NCBI GenBank assembly: GCA_963823675.1
Contig: CAWGMT010000009.1
Location: forward strand, 868,001-932,000
Reading direction: 5' to 3'
Length of the DNA: 64,000 bases
Source: CAWGMT01 sp963823675
GTDB lineage: Bacteria; Planctomycetota; Planctomycetia; Isosphaerales; Isosphaeraceae
Shown here: piece after piece, positions 25,447 through 34,029 of the stretch
How the letters are laid out: every line of letters begins with the position of its first letter
How positions within the stretch are numbered: position 1 is the first letter of the stretch
The notes under the pieces: model-generated
The model's database searches: none
The model's input: the letters and a program-made list of their open reading frames with translations, nothing else
What the model was told of the DNA's origin: nothing
Position numbers and translations under genes: made by a program

Positions 25447-27078
25447 ATGGTGGCTGAGCACGATCCGAGCACGGCGAGTCCGGGAGTGAACCCGCCCGGT
25501 CCTGCCGGCACGGCCGCTGCGCAGGGGCAGGATGGGCCGGGTTCCGCGGCGGCGCAACCGCGGCCGGCGGAGCACGAGCACCCGCGGACAGCCGATGCGT
25601 CTCAGAAGGCCGATCATCCCGAGGCCAGGCAGCGTGCTCATCCGTGGCGAAGACGGCTGATGATCTTGCTGGTCCTGGCCGGCCTCGCCTACGGCGCGTA
25701 TTCCCTGGCCCCCGCCATCGAGACGGCCCTGAACACGGTTTCGACCGACGATGCCTACGTCAACGGCCACGTCACGTTCGTCGCTCCGCGAGTTGCCGGC
25801 CAGGTAAGCCGCGTCCTGGTTGATGACAACATGCGAGTGAAGAAGGGCAGCCTGCTGGTCCAGCTCGACCGAGAGCCCTACCAGGTCGCCGTCGCGATCA
25901 AGCAGGCGGCCGTGACGGCTGCCGATGCCGACCTGACGGCTGCCCGGGCTCATGTGTACGGTGTTGCCGGCCAGATGCGGGCCGCTCGTTTCGCGCTTGA
26001 GCGGGCCATCGAGGAGCTCAACACAAACGTCGCCAAGCTCGGCGCCGCCGTCGCGACGCTCAAGAGCAACATGGCCAAGCTGGACCTGGCGCGCGCCAAC
26101 TTGAAGCGCGGCGAAGAGCTGCTGCCCAGCGGGGGAATCAGCAAGGAGGACCTCGATGTTCGCCGCCAGTCGGCCCGGGTTGCCGAGGCGGACGTCGATC
26201 AAGCCCGGCAGAGCGTCTATGCCGATCGCGTGGGCCTCGGGCTTTCCAGGGAGCCGCCGGCAGGCAAGGACCTCGCGTTTACCCCCATCGACCTCATCGA
26301 GAACTTCTCCGCAGTCCGGGAGGCGCTCGGCCAGTTGCTCCAGATCGCATCCCAGATCGGCTACACCCCAGCTTCCATTGAGGCGACGCCCAAGCAGGCC
26401 GTGGAGGCGTTTCTCAAGCAGGATCCCGAGGGCAACATCGAGCGAATCTACGCCAAGCTCATTCCCCGGGCGCCCGGCATCAAGCAAGCGGAAGCCAAGC
26501 TGCTTCAGGCCCGCCGCGACCTCGCGCAGGCCGAGCTGGACCTCCGATACTGCGACGTCGTGGCCGAGATCGACGGCGTGGTCACGCGCCGCAATGTCAA
26601 CCCCGGCAATAACGTCCAGGCCGGCCAGAGCTTGATGGCCGTCCGCTCGCTCACGGAGATCTGGATCGATGCCAATTTCAAGGAGACTCAGCTCGCCGAC
26701 TTGCGCATCGGACAGCGGGTGCGCTGTGAAGTCAACATGTACGGGAGCCGGCGTGACTACGAGGGCCGCATCACCGGCTTCACCATGGGCACCGGTCAAA
26801 CCCTGGCTCTTTTGCCTCCGCAGAACGCCACCGGCAACTTCGTGAAGATCGTCCAGCGGCTGCCGGTACGCGTCGAGCTGACCGACTATGATCCGGACAA
26901 GGCCCCATTGTTTGTCGGCCTGTCGGTGGTCCCCTACGTCTACTACAAGGAACGTCCCACGGGGCCGCACGCCGGAGATCTCCTGCAACCGCTTTACCCG
27001 CTTCCCGAAGGCCCCACCGTGTCCAGCGCCGGCGAAGCGTCGCAACTGGCTGCTCCCCCAAAATCCCAAGCACGGTAG
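25447..27078 (+). CDS. HlyD/EmrA-family membrane fusion protein
   Basis: Periplasmic adaptor of a tripartite drug-efflux pump, 543 residues. A Pro/Ala-rich cytosolic tail is followed by one transmembrane helix (LMILLVLAGLAYGAYSLAPA, about residues 75-95). The first lipoyl half follows (DAYVNGHVTFVAPRVAGQVS, VLVDDNMRVKKGSLLVQLD), then a long helical hairpin with a 70-residue insertion (residues 270-345), the second lipoyl half (DLRYCDVVAEIDGVVTRRNV, NPGNNVQAGQSLMAV) and a beta-barrel. The start ATG follows a strong AAAGGAGG site. Six bases separate it from the DHA2 permease, so they form one operon. No outer-membrane TolC-like gene is adjacent. Confidence 0.9.
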   Translation: MVAEHDPSTASPGVNPPGPAGTAAAQGQDGPGSAAAQPRPAEHEHPRTADASQKADHPEARQRAHPWRRRLMILLVLAGLAYGAYSLAPAIETALNTVSTDDAYVNGHVTFVAPRVAGQVSRVLVDDNMRVKKGSLLVQLDREPYQVAVAIKQAAVTAADADLTAARAHVYGVAGQMRAARFALERAIEELNTNVAKLGAAVATLKSNMAKLDLARANLKRGEELLPSGGISKEDLDVRRQSARVAEADVDQARQSVYADRVGLGLSREPPAGKDLAFTPIDLIENFSAVREALGQLLQIASQIGYTPASIEATPKQAVEAFLKQDPEGNIERIYAKLIPRAPGIKQAEAKLLQARRDLAQAELDLRYCDVVAEIDGVVTRRNVNPGNNVQAGQSLMAVRSLTEIWIDANFKETQLADLRIGQRVRCEVNMYGSRRDYEGRITGFTMGTGQTLALLPPQNATGNFVKIVQRLPVRVELTDYDPDKAPLFVGLSVVPYVYYKERPTGPHAGDLLQPLYPLPEGPTVSSAGEASQLAAPPKSQAR

Positions 27079-27084
27079 GCATTA

Positions 27085-28896
27085 ATGAGCAGCGCGGCCC
27101 TGACATCGGCAACTGCTAGCCGCCCCGCGATCAACCCCTGGTTGGTCGCCGTGGCCGTGGTCATACCGACGTTCATGGAGGTGCTGGACACCACCATTGC
27201 CAACGTCGCGCTGCGGTACATTGCAGGCGGCTTGTCGGCGTCGAATGTTGACAGTGAGTGGGTCATCACCAGCTACCTGGCGGCCAACGCCACGATCCTG
27301 CCAATAAGCGGCTGGCTGTCGGCGCGCCTGGGCCGGCGCAATTACTTCCTGCTCTCGATCGCCGTCTTCACCATCGCGTCGGGGCTGTGCGGCATGGCCA
27401 CCAGCCTCGAACAATTGATCCTGTTCCGGGTGATCCAGGGTCTGGGCGGAGGCGGGCTCCAGCCCTCCAGCCAGGGAGTGCTGCTCGACGGCTTTCCGCC
27501 CGAAAAGCAGGGCGCGGCCATGACGATGTTCGGCGTGGCCGCCTTGCTCGCGCCGGTCGTCGGGCCGACCCTGGGCGGCTATCTCACGGTTAACTACAAC
27601 TGGCGCTGGATTTTCTATATCAACCTTCCGGTGGGCGCGCTCGGCTTCCTGGCGTCTTACCTCCTGGTCGATGATCCCGACTACCTCAAGACCGAGAGGG
27701 CGAAGCTGCGTCGCCAGCCGCTCAATTTCGACTACATCGGCCTGGGACTGCTCGTCCTGATCATGTCCTGCTGGGAGGTGATGCTGAGCAAGGGGCAGGA
27801 GTGGGACTGGTACAACGACCCGTTCTGGCGGGTGCAAACCCTGTTCATTCTGTTTTCGCTCGGGCTCTTTTGCCTGATCGTGCACGAGATGCGGATCGCC
27901 AACCCGGTGGTGAACTTCCGGCCGCTCGGCGAGCGGAACTTCGCGACGTGTTGCATCATCATCTTCTGTGCGTATGGCGTACTCTATGGTGCCAGCACAT
28001 CACTGCCGGGCCTGCTCCAGTCGCAGTTCGGCTACGACGCCTATGTCTCGGGGCTGGTGCAGTCGCCATCGGGCGTTTTCTCGATCATCGGGCTAATCGT
28101 GGTGGGCGCTCTCATCGGTCCGGGAGTTCCCGTCCGCTGGTTGATCGCCGGGGTGGGCCTGCTCATCACGGCCCGTGCGAGCTACTCGATGGGGCTCATG
28201 AACCATATCAGCCCGGGGCAGGTGATCTGGCCGCGGGTGTTGTTGGTCGTCGGCCTGGCGATGCTCTTCGTTTTGATCATCGTGGCTGCCTTCAAGTACA
28301 TTCCCCCCTATTTTATCGGTGGGGGGACTGATGCCCGCTGGTTGATCGCCCTGGGCCTGCTCATCATGGCGGGTGGGAACTACTGGATGGCGCTCATGAA
28401 TCTGTATATCAGCCCGGACCAGGTGATCTGGCCGCGGGTGGTGTTGATCGTCGGACTGTCGATGCTTTTCGTTTCGATCAACGTGGCCGCCTTCAAGTAC
28501 ATTCCCGCCCATCTACGCGGGGCCGCGGTCGGCCTGTTCGCCTTGCTCCGCAACGAGGGGGGCAGCGTCGGAACATCCCTGGCCCAGGCCCTCGAGTGGC
28601 GACGCGAGAATTTCCACACGGCGCGCGTGGGCGAATTCCTCGACCCGCTCAACCCGGCGGTGAACTCGTTCCTCGCGCAGGGCCGGGCCTTCTTCCTCGA
28701 GCAGACGGGGGACCCGGCCGCGTCGCAGCAGATGAGCTTGCAGGCGCTCGAGAACCTCCGGCAGCAGCAAGCAGCGTCCCTGGCGTACTTCGACGACTTC
28801 TGGCTGTTCGCGGTCCTGGCGCTGGTGCTGCTCGCTCTGGTGCCGCTCATGAAACGCTCGGTGGCCGAGAAGGGAGAGCATGTCGGTGCGGAGTAG
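27085..28896 (+). CDS. DHA2/EmrB-family drug:H+ antiporter with internal tandem duplication
   Basis: An MFS permease of 603 residues, longer than the usual 500-530. DHA2 signatures are present: PTFMEVLDTTIANVAL (motif D1), SGWLSARLGRRNYF (motif A), GVAALLAPVVGPTLGGYL (antiporter motif C) and FYINLPVGALGF. Residues ~351-409 and ~418-475 are near copies of each other, each starting RWLIA and ending AAFKYIPP/AAFKYIPA. This adds two transmembrane helices to the usual fourteen. Only the second copy continues normally into HLRGAAVGLFALLRNEGGSVG. It is the partner of the upstream HlyD/EmrA protein and probably exports toxic small molecules. Confidence 0.9.
   Translation: MSSAALTSATASRPAINPWLVAVAVVIPTFMEVLDTTIANVALRYIAGGLSASNVDSEWVITSYLAANATILPISGWLSARLGRRNYFLLSIAVFTIASGLCGMATSLEQLILFRVIQGLGGGGLQPSSQGVLLDGFPPEKQGAAMTMFGVAALLAPVVGPTLGGYLTVNYNWRWIFYINLPVGALGFLASYLLVDDPDYLKTERAKLRRQPLNFDYIGLGLLVLIMSCWEVMLSKGQEWDWYNDPFWRVQTLFILFSLGLFCLIVHEMRIANPVVNFRPLGERNFATCCIIIFCAYGVLYGASTSLPGLLQSQFGYDAYVSGLVQSPSGVFSIIGLIVVGALIGPGVPVRWLIAGVGLLITARASYSMGLMNHISPGQVIWPRVLLVVGLAMLFVLIIVAAFKYIPPYFIGGGTDARWLIALGLLIMAGGNYWMALMNLYISPDQVIWPRVVLIVGLSMLFVSINVAAFKYIPAHLRGAAVGLFALLRNEGGSVGTSLAQALEWRRENFHTARVGEFLDPLNPAVNSFLAQGRAFFLEQTGDPAASQQMSLQALENLRQQQAASLAYFDDFWLFAVLALVLLALVPLMKRSVAEKGEHVGAE
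28135..28507 (+). repeat. Tandem intragenic duplication in the EmrB-like gene
   Basis: Unit 1 (28135-28309) and unit 2 (28336-28507) share CGCTGGTTGATCGCC at the start, CAGGTGATCTGGCCGCGGGT in the middle and GCCTTCAAGTACATTCCC at the end. Between them sit 26 bases (TATTTTATCGGTGGGG...). Identity is high but not perfect, so the duplication is not an assembly stutter. The reading frame is preserved. Confidence 0.9.
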
Positions 28897-28984
28897 GGCC
28901 GGACAACGCGGGCAACTGGGGACTGACTCGCATCCCGACGCCTCTGACCGTGTGCATGGCTGACAAGGAGCCGGTCCGGTAGGC

Positions 28985-29153
28985 TATGGTCCGGAAGCGC
29001 GGCTTGCAGCCACTCCCGTACCAGCCGGTATACCTGCGTCACGTCGTCTTTGCGCTGGCCCTTGGTGAAGGTAATCAAGGGAATCTGTTCCTGCTCGACG
29101 AACCGATCGACCGCGGCGATGAACGACTTGCTCATGGGGTTTGGCAACGCCAA
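28985..29153 (-). pseudogene. Fragment of a conserved hypothetical protein
   Basis: The minus frame reads NPMSKSFIAAVDRFVEQEQI, PLITFTKGQRKDDVTQVYR and then loses similarity. I recognise the 'F-x5-IPLVxFxKGQRKDDV' block from a large conserved bacterial protein of unknown function. Only about 50 residues remain here, without either end. It lies downstream of the permease gene on the opposite strand. No function can be assigned. Confidence 0.4.
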
Positions 29154-29652
29154 AAGCCCGCCAAGAGGAGAGGACGGGGACGGTCGAGGCCGGCGACCGA
29201 GAGCTTGCGGGCCGCGCGGCGAGCCTGACGGGGACGGCTACCGTGGTGCAGTATCGCCGCGCTCTTTGGCTCTCTTGATTCTCCGGAGCCCAACATGTAC
29301 GGCTGAATTCAGGTCATACTCGATGCATCGCATGCGGAAACGATGGTCCAGATCTCGGCCGTTAAAGGTGAATTGTCGCTATGAGATGCTTATGCATTCG
29401 CGCGATAGGAACACGGTACATGTTCCCAACGAGTCGCCAGTTCCATAGCTTCTGGTGCGGATGCCAGATCGCCCACGCCAGCGGCTCCTGGGAATTGACC
29501 GGCGCCACCTCAGGTTTCCTCCGTCTCAGGCTGGCCGGCGAGAGAGCCGACGGTCGGGGATCTTGCGTGGGGGTTCATGATGCTAGTATGCCCGGGCTGT
29601 TAGCCGCAATTGAACCATGCCTGCCGGGCACCGCCTATTCAGCCCGAAAGCC
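29154..29652. other. Gene-free stretch
   Basis: About 500 bases between the protein fragment and the small membrane-protein gene. The frames are short and unlike the surrounding genes in composition. No repeat, RNA gene or conserved remnant was recognised. Confidence 0.45.
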
Positions 29653-29892
29653 CTACTTTGGGCGCGAGTCGGCTAGCTTGCTGATCTGCAACTTCAGCTC
29701 ATCGCACTGCCTCTGGAGCAGCCCTTGCGTTTTGGTCAAGTGCTGGTTTTGAATCAGTGCGGTCTCGAGCCGAGCCTCGGCCTGAGAATATGCTGAGTAC
29801 AGGAAATAAAGAGCGACGGACAAGATGACCGAAAGCGGGAGGAACGCCGCGACGGCGATCTTCAAGCCCTGCGACTCATTTTCTGCGGACAT
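29653..29892 (-). CDS. Small membrane protein with C-terminal coiled coil
   Basis: Start chosen at the second ATG (MSAENESQGLK), giving 79 residues; the frame also opens 15 bases earlier, overlapping the AMP nucleosidase stop. One transmembrane helix (IAVAAFLPLSVILSVALYFL) is followed by a heptad-like, Gln/Leu-rich helix (ARLETALIQNQHLTKTQGLL QRQCDELKL). The topology suggests a short anchor with a cytosolic or periplasmic coiled coil that may dimerise or bind a partner. It is likely co-transcribed with the nucleosidase just upstream. I do not recognise the family. Confidence 0.55.
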   Translation of the reverse strand: MSAENESQGLKIAVAAFLPLSVILSVALYFLYSAYSQAEARLETALIQNQHLTKTQGLLQRQCDELKLQISKLADSRPK

Positions 29893-29903
29893 GTTGGAAC
29901 CCC

Positions 29904-30704
29904 TCAACTTGACGGTGTCTTCCAGTCAGCGGCGGACTCAAACCGCAAGTGTTTGACCGATTCCCCGGAATCACGCAGCTCGATCAAGGAATCGATGCCG
30001 ATCTCCAGGTGCTTGCGGACAAACCGTTCCGTGACCGATCGGTCGCTGCGCCCGGTCTTGACCCCATCGGGAGTCATCGGATTGTCCGAAACCAGCAGGA
30101 GAGCCCCCTTGGGAATGTGGTTGACGAAGCCCACGATGAAGACCGTGGCGGTCTCCATGTCGATGGCAGTCGCCCGGATCTTCCTGAGATAGTCCTTGAA
30201 CGGCTCATCGTGTTCCCAGACACGGCGATTCGTAGTGTAGACGGTGCCGGTCCAGTAGTCGAGCCCGTGCCTGACGATCATCGCCGACACCGATTTCTGA
30301 AGACGGAACGAGGGTAGAGCGGGAATCTCCGGCGGCATGTAATCGGCGCTCGTACCTTCGCCCCGGATGGCCGCGATCGGCAGGATGAAGTCGCCGATCT
30401 TCGCCTTCTTCAAACCGCCGCACTTGCCCAAGAGGAGCACGGCCTTGGGAGCGATCGCTGCGATCAGGTCCATCACGGTCGCCGCATTCGAGCTGCCCAT
30501 GCCGAAGTTGAGGATCGTCAGGTTCTCGGCCGTCGCGGATTGCATCGGGTGAGCACGACCGACGACGCCGACTCCGAACCGCTCGGCGAACATATCGACG
30601 TAGTTGACGAAGTTCGTGAGCAGGATGTATTCGCCGAATTGATTGAGAGCGCGTCCGGTATAGCGCGGGAGCCAATCCTTGACGATTTCCGATTTGGTCT
30701 TCAC
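29904..30704 (-). CDS. amn: AMP nucleosidase (short form)
   Basis: A nucleoside-phosphorylase-fold enzyme expected to hydrolyse AMP to adenine and ribose-5-phosphate. It is 266 residues, matching the short AMP nucleosidases that lack the N-terminal regulatory domain of E. coli Amn. Motifs: NLTILNFGMGSSNAATVMDL, VLLLGKCGGLKKAKIGDFIL, GEGTSADYMPPEIPALP, the Glu of ATAIDMETATVF in the base site, and LLLVSDNPMTPDGVKT with the catalytic Asp. No signal peptide, so cytoplasmic. It is followed within a few bases by a small membrane protein gene. Confidence 0.9.
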   Translation of the reverse strand: MKTKSEIVKDWLPRYTGRALNQFGEYILLTNFVNYVDMFAERFGVGVVGRAHPMQSATAENLTILNFGMGSSNAATVMDLIAAIAPKAVLLLGKCGGLKKAKIGDFILPIAAIRGEGTSADYMPPEIPALPSFRLQKSVSAMIVRHGLDYWTGTVYTTNRRVWEHDEPFKDYLRKIRATAIDMETATVFIVGFVNHIPKGALLLVSDNPMTPDGVKTGRSDRSVTERFVRKHLEIGIDSLIELRDSGESVKHLRFESAADWKTPSS

Positions 30705-30715
30705 GTGTCAGTACC

Positions 30716-31459
30716 TCAAAGCCCATTCGAGCGGTCATGCGCCGGACCTGATTCGAGCAGCCGAAACTCGTCATAATCGCGGCCGGCCGGATATCCGGCT
30801 ATGTGGAAGAGCGCAACGTCGCCTCCGGCAACGATCAGGCTCGAGGAAATTGTTCCTCGCTCGCCGCCCGTGATGAGGACGCGCGGATCGCGGCAGATTT
30901 GCGCTGCCGAGGCGAGGAAATCCTCCGGCCGCAGAGTCGACCGGACCAGACGGATCCGGGAATCGGTGCCGTCGTCGACGTCGTAGTTGGTCATGGCATG
31001 CGTGCCGGGTTCCAGTGCCACGACCGAAACGCGCCGGGCGCCGGGCGCATGCACGACGAACGCGGCGCGGGAATCGGCGACCAAGAAATTCGAACCGCCA
31101 AAGCCGCCCCCTTCGAGCTGCGACTGAGCCGCGCGGGCCGCCCTCCCCGGATCATCGTACTGGAGCAGGTCGACCGCCAGCAAACCCCGTGACCGGTACT
31201 GTTCGGCCCAGGGCAGCTCGCCATCTCCGCGGTTGGTAACCGCGACGGTCAAGCCCGCATCATTGACGCCCAGCCAGGTCCCGAGCGCCGGAAAGGAGCC
31301 CTCCGACCCGAAGTCGGCTCCCGCGAGCAGGCAACGTCTCGACCCGCTCTGGCAGCACACCGGCGAGGTTCTGGGGCGGCGGCGATGCTCTTCGCGATTG
31401 GCCCCGATCATGACCGGTGCCATCCCGCGCGTCTGAAAGCTGATGAAGACCAGGCACAT
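30716..31459 (-). CDS. NRDE (TANGO2-like) family protein
   Basis: A 247-residue protein starting MCLVFISFQTRGMAPVMIGA NREEH, where NREE corresponds to the family's N-R-D/E-E motif and Cys2 is an N-terminal nucleophile candidate. Further conserved blocks: GTWLGVNDAGLTVAVTNRG, RSRGLLAVDLL and GSNFLVADSRAAFVVH. The family includes eukaryotic TANGO2, linked to haem and lipid handling, but the bacterial reaction is unknown; the fold is of Ntn-hydrolase type. It is on the same strand as the AMP nucleosidase, ending 11 bases upstream of its start. Confidence 0.88.
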   Translation of the reverse strand: MCLVFISFQTRGMAPVMIGANREEHRRRPRTSPVCCQSGSRRCLLAGADFGSEGSFPALGTWLGVNDAGLTVAVTNRGDGELPWAEQYRSRGLLAVDLLQYDDPGRAARAAQSQLEGGGFGGSNFLVADSRAAFVVHAPGARRVSVVALEPGTHAMTNYDVDDGTDSRIRLVRSTLRPEDFLASAAQICRDPRVLITGGERGTISSSLIVAGGDVALFHIAGYPAGRDYDEFRLLESGPAHDRSNGL

Positions 31460-31591
31460 GGGTGCGAAACGATTTCCCGGAGTTTGGAGTTTTCAAGCAG
31501 ACGTTCCAGTCCCTACGCTCATGGTACATCATGGCCGCGATGATGCCTCGACAATTTGCCGAGGTGATCCGAACCTGCCAGGGACCGACTG

Positions 31592-32791
31592 ATGAATAGC
31601 CGGGCCATCGCCTTCCTGTCCATGGGCCACTTTCTGATCGACTTCTGCCAGGGAGTCGTGCCCGCTCTGCTGCCGTTTCTGGTGGCGGAACGGGGCTTCT
31701 CGTACACAGCGGCGGCCGGCCTGGTTTTCGCGCTCAGCGCGACTTCCTCGGTGGTCCAGCCACTCTTCGGCCAGCTTGCCGACCGCCTGGCGCTGCCGTG
31801 GCTCTTGCCGGTGAGCGTCGTTTTGACGGGTGCGGGAGTAGCTCTCGGAGCACAAGCGTCCGATTTCGGGCTGGTGCTGGCAATGTTTTCCCTGAGCGGC
31901 CTCGGAGTGGCGGCCTTTCATCCCGAGGCGGCGCGCAAGGCTCATCTGGCCAGCGGCGATAAGCGCACGACCGGGATGAGCTATTTCTCGGTAGGCGGCG
32001 GGCTGGGGTTCGCGCTGGCCCCCACGCTCACGACGGCCGCGACGGTCGCGTGGGGAACCCGGGGCCTGCTGGTGCTCTTGATCCCGACCGGCATCATTGC
32101 GGCTCTCCTGGTTCGGTCGCGAAGCGTGAAGCACCCGGCGGTCCCTCGCGACGGGCACGGCGGACCGACGCTGACCGGCGGGGACGATTGGAGGGCCTTC
32201 GGGATCTTGAGCGGGGCGACGATCTTCCGTTCGATCGTATTCTATGGGTTGAATACGTTCCTCGCGCTTTATTTTATGAAAAGATGGAACCTGGCGCCCG
32301 GCACGGCCAACCGGGCGCTGGGGGTGTTTCTGGGGACCAGCATCGTCGGAACGCTCCCGGGCGGCTGGCTTGCCGATCGCGTCGGCCGCCGGGTCGTGAT
32401 CCGGACAGGCTTCGTGGGGGCCGGGCTTTTCCTGGCCCTGTTCGTGGCGGCGTCCGATCGCAATCTGGCAATGTGGCTTTTGTTCCCGCTTGCCGTCTTC
32501 ATCTTCATGCCGACGAGCGTGCTGGTCGTACTGGGACAGGAGTATCTTCCCCATCGCGTCGGAGTCGCTTCCGGAGTGACGCTGGGACTGGCGGTGAGCG
32601 TCGGCGGCATGGTGGCGCCTCTTCTGGGGCGCCTCGGCGACAGCTATGGATTGGAAACGGTCCTGGCGGTGCTCCTGGCAGTTCTCTTCCTGGCGACGGG
32701 CCATGCCTTCGCGCTGCCGCCGGTCGGCGGCCGCCAGCCTCGCGAGACCGAAATGGCTGTCTCGGCCGTTGCGGCGAAGCGCTCCTCTTAG
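31592..32791 (+). CDS. MFS transporter, fosmidomycin-resistance (Fsr)-like
   Basis: A 399-residue, about 12-helix major facilitator protein. The opening AIAFLSMGHFLIDFCQGVVP ALLPFL and the block LGVAAFHPEAARKAHLASGD, with GMSYFSVGGGLGFALAP, are typical of the Fsr/YfnC-like group that exports fosmidomycin or related phosphonate and antifolate compounds. Motif A-like GGWLADRVGRRVVIRTG lies near residue 255. The actual substrate is unknown. The gene stands alone between the minus-strand NRDE gene and a small secreted protein gene. Confidence 0.85.
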   Translation: MNSRAIAFLSMGHFLIDFCQGVVPALLPFLVAERGFSYTAAAGLVFALSATSSVVQPLFGQLADRLALPWLLPVSVVLTGAGVALGAQASDFGLVLAMFSLSGLGVAAFHPEAARKAHLASGDKRTTGMSYFSVGGGLGFALAPTLTTAATVAWGTRGLLVLLIPTGIIAALLVRSRSVKHPAVPRDGHGGPTLTGGDDWRAFGILSGATIFRSIVFYGLNTFLALYFMKRWNLAPGTANRALGVFLGTSIVGTLPGGWLADRVGRRVVIRTGFVGAGLFLALFVAASDRNLAMWLLFPLAVFIFMPTSVLVVLGQEYLPHRVGVASGVTLGLAVSVGGMVAPLLGRLGDSYGLETVLAVLLAVLFLATGHAFALPPVGGRQPRETEMAVSAVAAKRSS

Positions 32792-32885
32792 GAAGATCGT
32801 CGCGATCCCGCGACGCCGTCGGCAACGTTTCCGACGGAACCAGTCAACCGCGACAACCTAACATTGATTTTCGGAGCCCGACATC

Positions 32886-33401
32886 ATGGATATCACGACT
32901 CGATGGCCCGGCCCTTGGGCGCTGGCAATGACGGCCCTGCTATTGACAGGCTTCGCGCCGGTCGCCGCGGAACCCCAGAGCGCAACCCAGGCAGTACAAG
33001 CCGTCCTGGATCGCCAGGTAAGCGACTGGAACAAGGGAGACATGGACGGGTTCTTGAGTGGCTACTGGAGGTCGCCCAAGGTTGTATTCCAGTCGGGTGG
33101 CGAGCGATTCGACGGTTGGGAGGCGATGCGCGACCGCTACCGCCGCCGCTACCAGGGAACCGGCCGTGCGATGGGCCGCCTGGAGTTCTCGGGACTCGAG
33201 ATCGAGCCCCTGGGCCCGGAGGCAGCCCTGGCCAGGGGACGCTGGCGTCTCCTCATGCCCGACGGCACCAAGCCCGGGGGGTTGTTCACGGTGATCTTCC
33301 GCAAGCTCCCCGAAGGATGGAAGATCGTCCACGACCACACGTCGGCCGACGAAACCCGGGCGGGCGTTCCAGCGGGAGCCCGAGACAAGCCTCACGATTA
33401 G
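32886..33401 (+). CDS. Secreted NTF2-like (SnoaL/DUF4440) protein
   Basis: 171 residues with an N-terminal signal (WALAMTALLLTGFAPVAAE) and a single NTF2-like cone-shaped domain: AVQAVLDRQVSDWNKGDMDG FLSGYW, VFQSGGERFDGWEAMRDRY and FTVIFRKLPEGWKIVHDHTS. Such domains bind small hydrophobic ligands or act as hydrolases or isomerases; no catalytic residue set identifies a reaction here. Presumably periplasmic. Its stop lies two bases before the end of the convergent hypothetical gene. Confidence 0.82.
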   Translation: MDITTRWPGPWALAMTALLLTGFAPVAAEPQSATQAVQAVLDRQVSDWNKGDMDGFLSGYWRSPKVVFQSGGERFDGWEAMRDRYRRRYQGTGRAMGRLEFSGLEIEPLGPEAALARGRWRLLMPDGTKPGGLFTVIFRKLPEGWKIVHDHTSADETRAGVPAGARDKPHD

Positions 33402-33402
33402 C

Positions 33403-33804
33403 TCAACACATGATGAAGCGCCGTGTGAGTGCATCCCAGAGCCGGCGTATGCCGCGAGCCCGCGGGGCTTCTTCAGGGATACACTGGCAGAACAGCTCTT
33501 CGAGCGTGCGGCGGAATTTCCAGTCCTTGGTGAGCTGGCACAGCCGATCGAACTCGGTTTTGCTCATGTAGCCCCGAAACACCAGCTTGTGGCGTTCGGC
33601 ATCGAAGGAGATCCGATCCTTCATTTCGGCAGGAAACTCGAAACCGTCCGGCAACCTGTCAAGCGTGACGAAGTGATCCACGAGACCCTCCATCAGCGGA
33701 ACGCGAACCCGCGAAAGCAGAAGCCCCTCAATTGTAACTTCTAATCCGCAAGAAGTGGACGATCTACGGCCAGCGCCACCGGCTGAAGGCGCCGGTGAAG
33801 TCAT
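33403..33804 (-). CDS. Hypothetical protein
   Basis: A 133-residue frame; the first 25 residues look non-coding, and translation may start later, for example at MEGLVDHFVTLDRLPD near 33690. The region after that (FPAEMKDRISFDAERHKLVF, GYMSKTEFDRLCQLTKDWKF RRTLEELF) has balanced coding composition and helical character. I do not recognise the family. There is no signal peptide or membrane segment. It is convergent with the NTF2-like gene. Real gene status is likely but not certain. Confidence 0.5.
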   Translation of the reverse strand: MTSPAPSAGGAGRRSSTSCGLEVTIEGLLLSRVRVPLMEGLVDHFVTLDRLPDGFEFPAEMKDRISFDAERHKLVFRGYMSKTEFDRLCQLTKDWKFRRTLEELFCQCIPEEAPRARGIRRLWDALTRRFIMC

Positions 33805-34029
33805 GCTCGGCCTTCTGATTTAGCGTCGTAAGTGAGGGGTTTGGCCCGCCAAAAGAGGGTCCTGGGCGATCTTGACCAGGTTCGGTCGGAGCGACGAGCC
33901 CTTGAAGTTGATCGCCGTGTTCAGCTACCTGGCAGGTGGGCGAGCGGACCGTTAGGATCGTTCGCATGGTGCCGCGGCGGATCGATGGCGGCCGCTTTGA
34001 GAAAAGACGCTTGACATGGGGGTGAGACG

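Noticed and set aside
25114..27069. 651-codon minus-strand frame opposite the HlyD gene
   Set aside because: Low-complexity, His/Gly/Asp-rich antisense shadow of an unmistakable membrane fusion protein.
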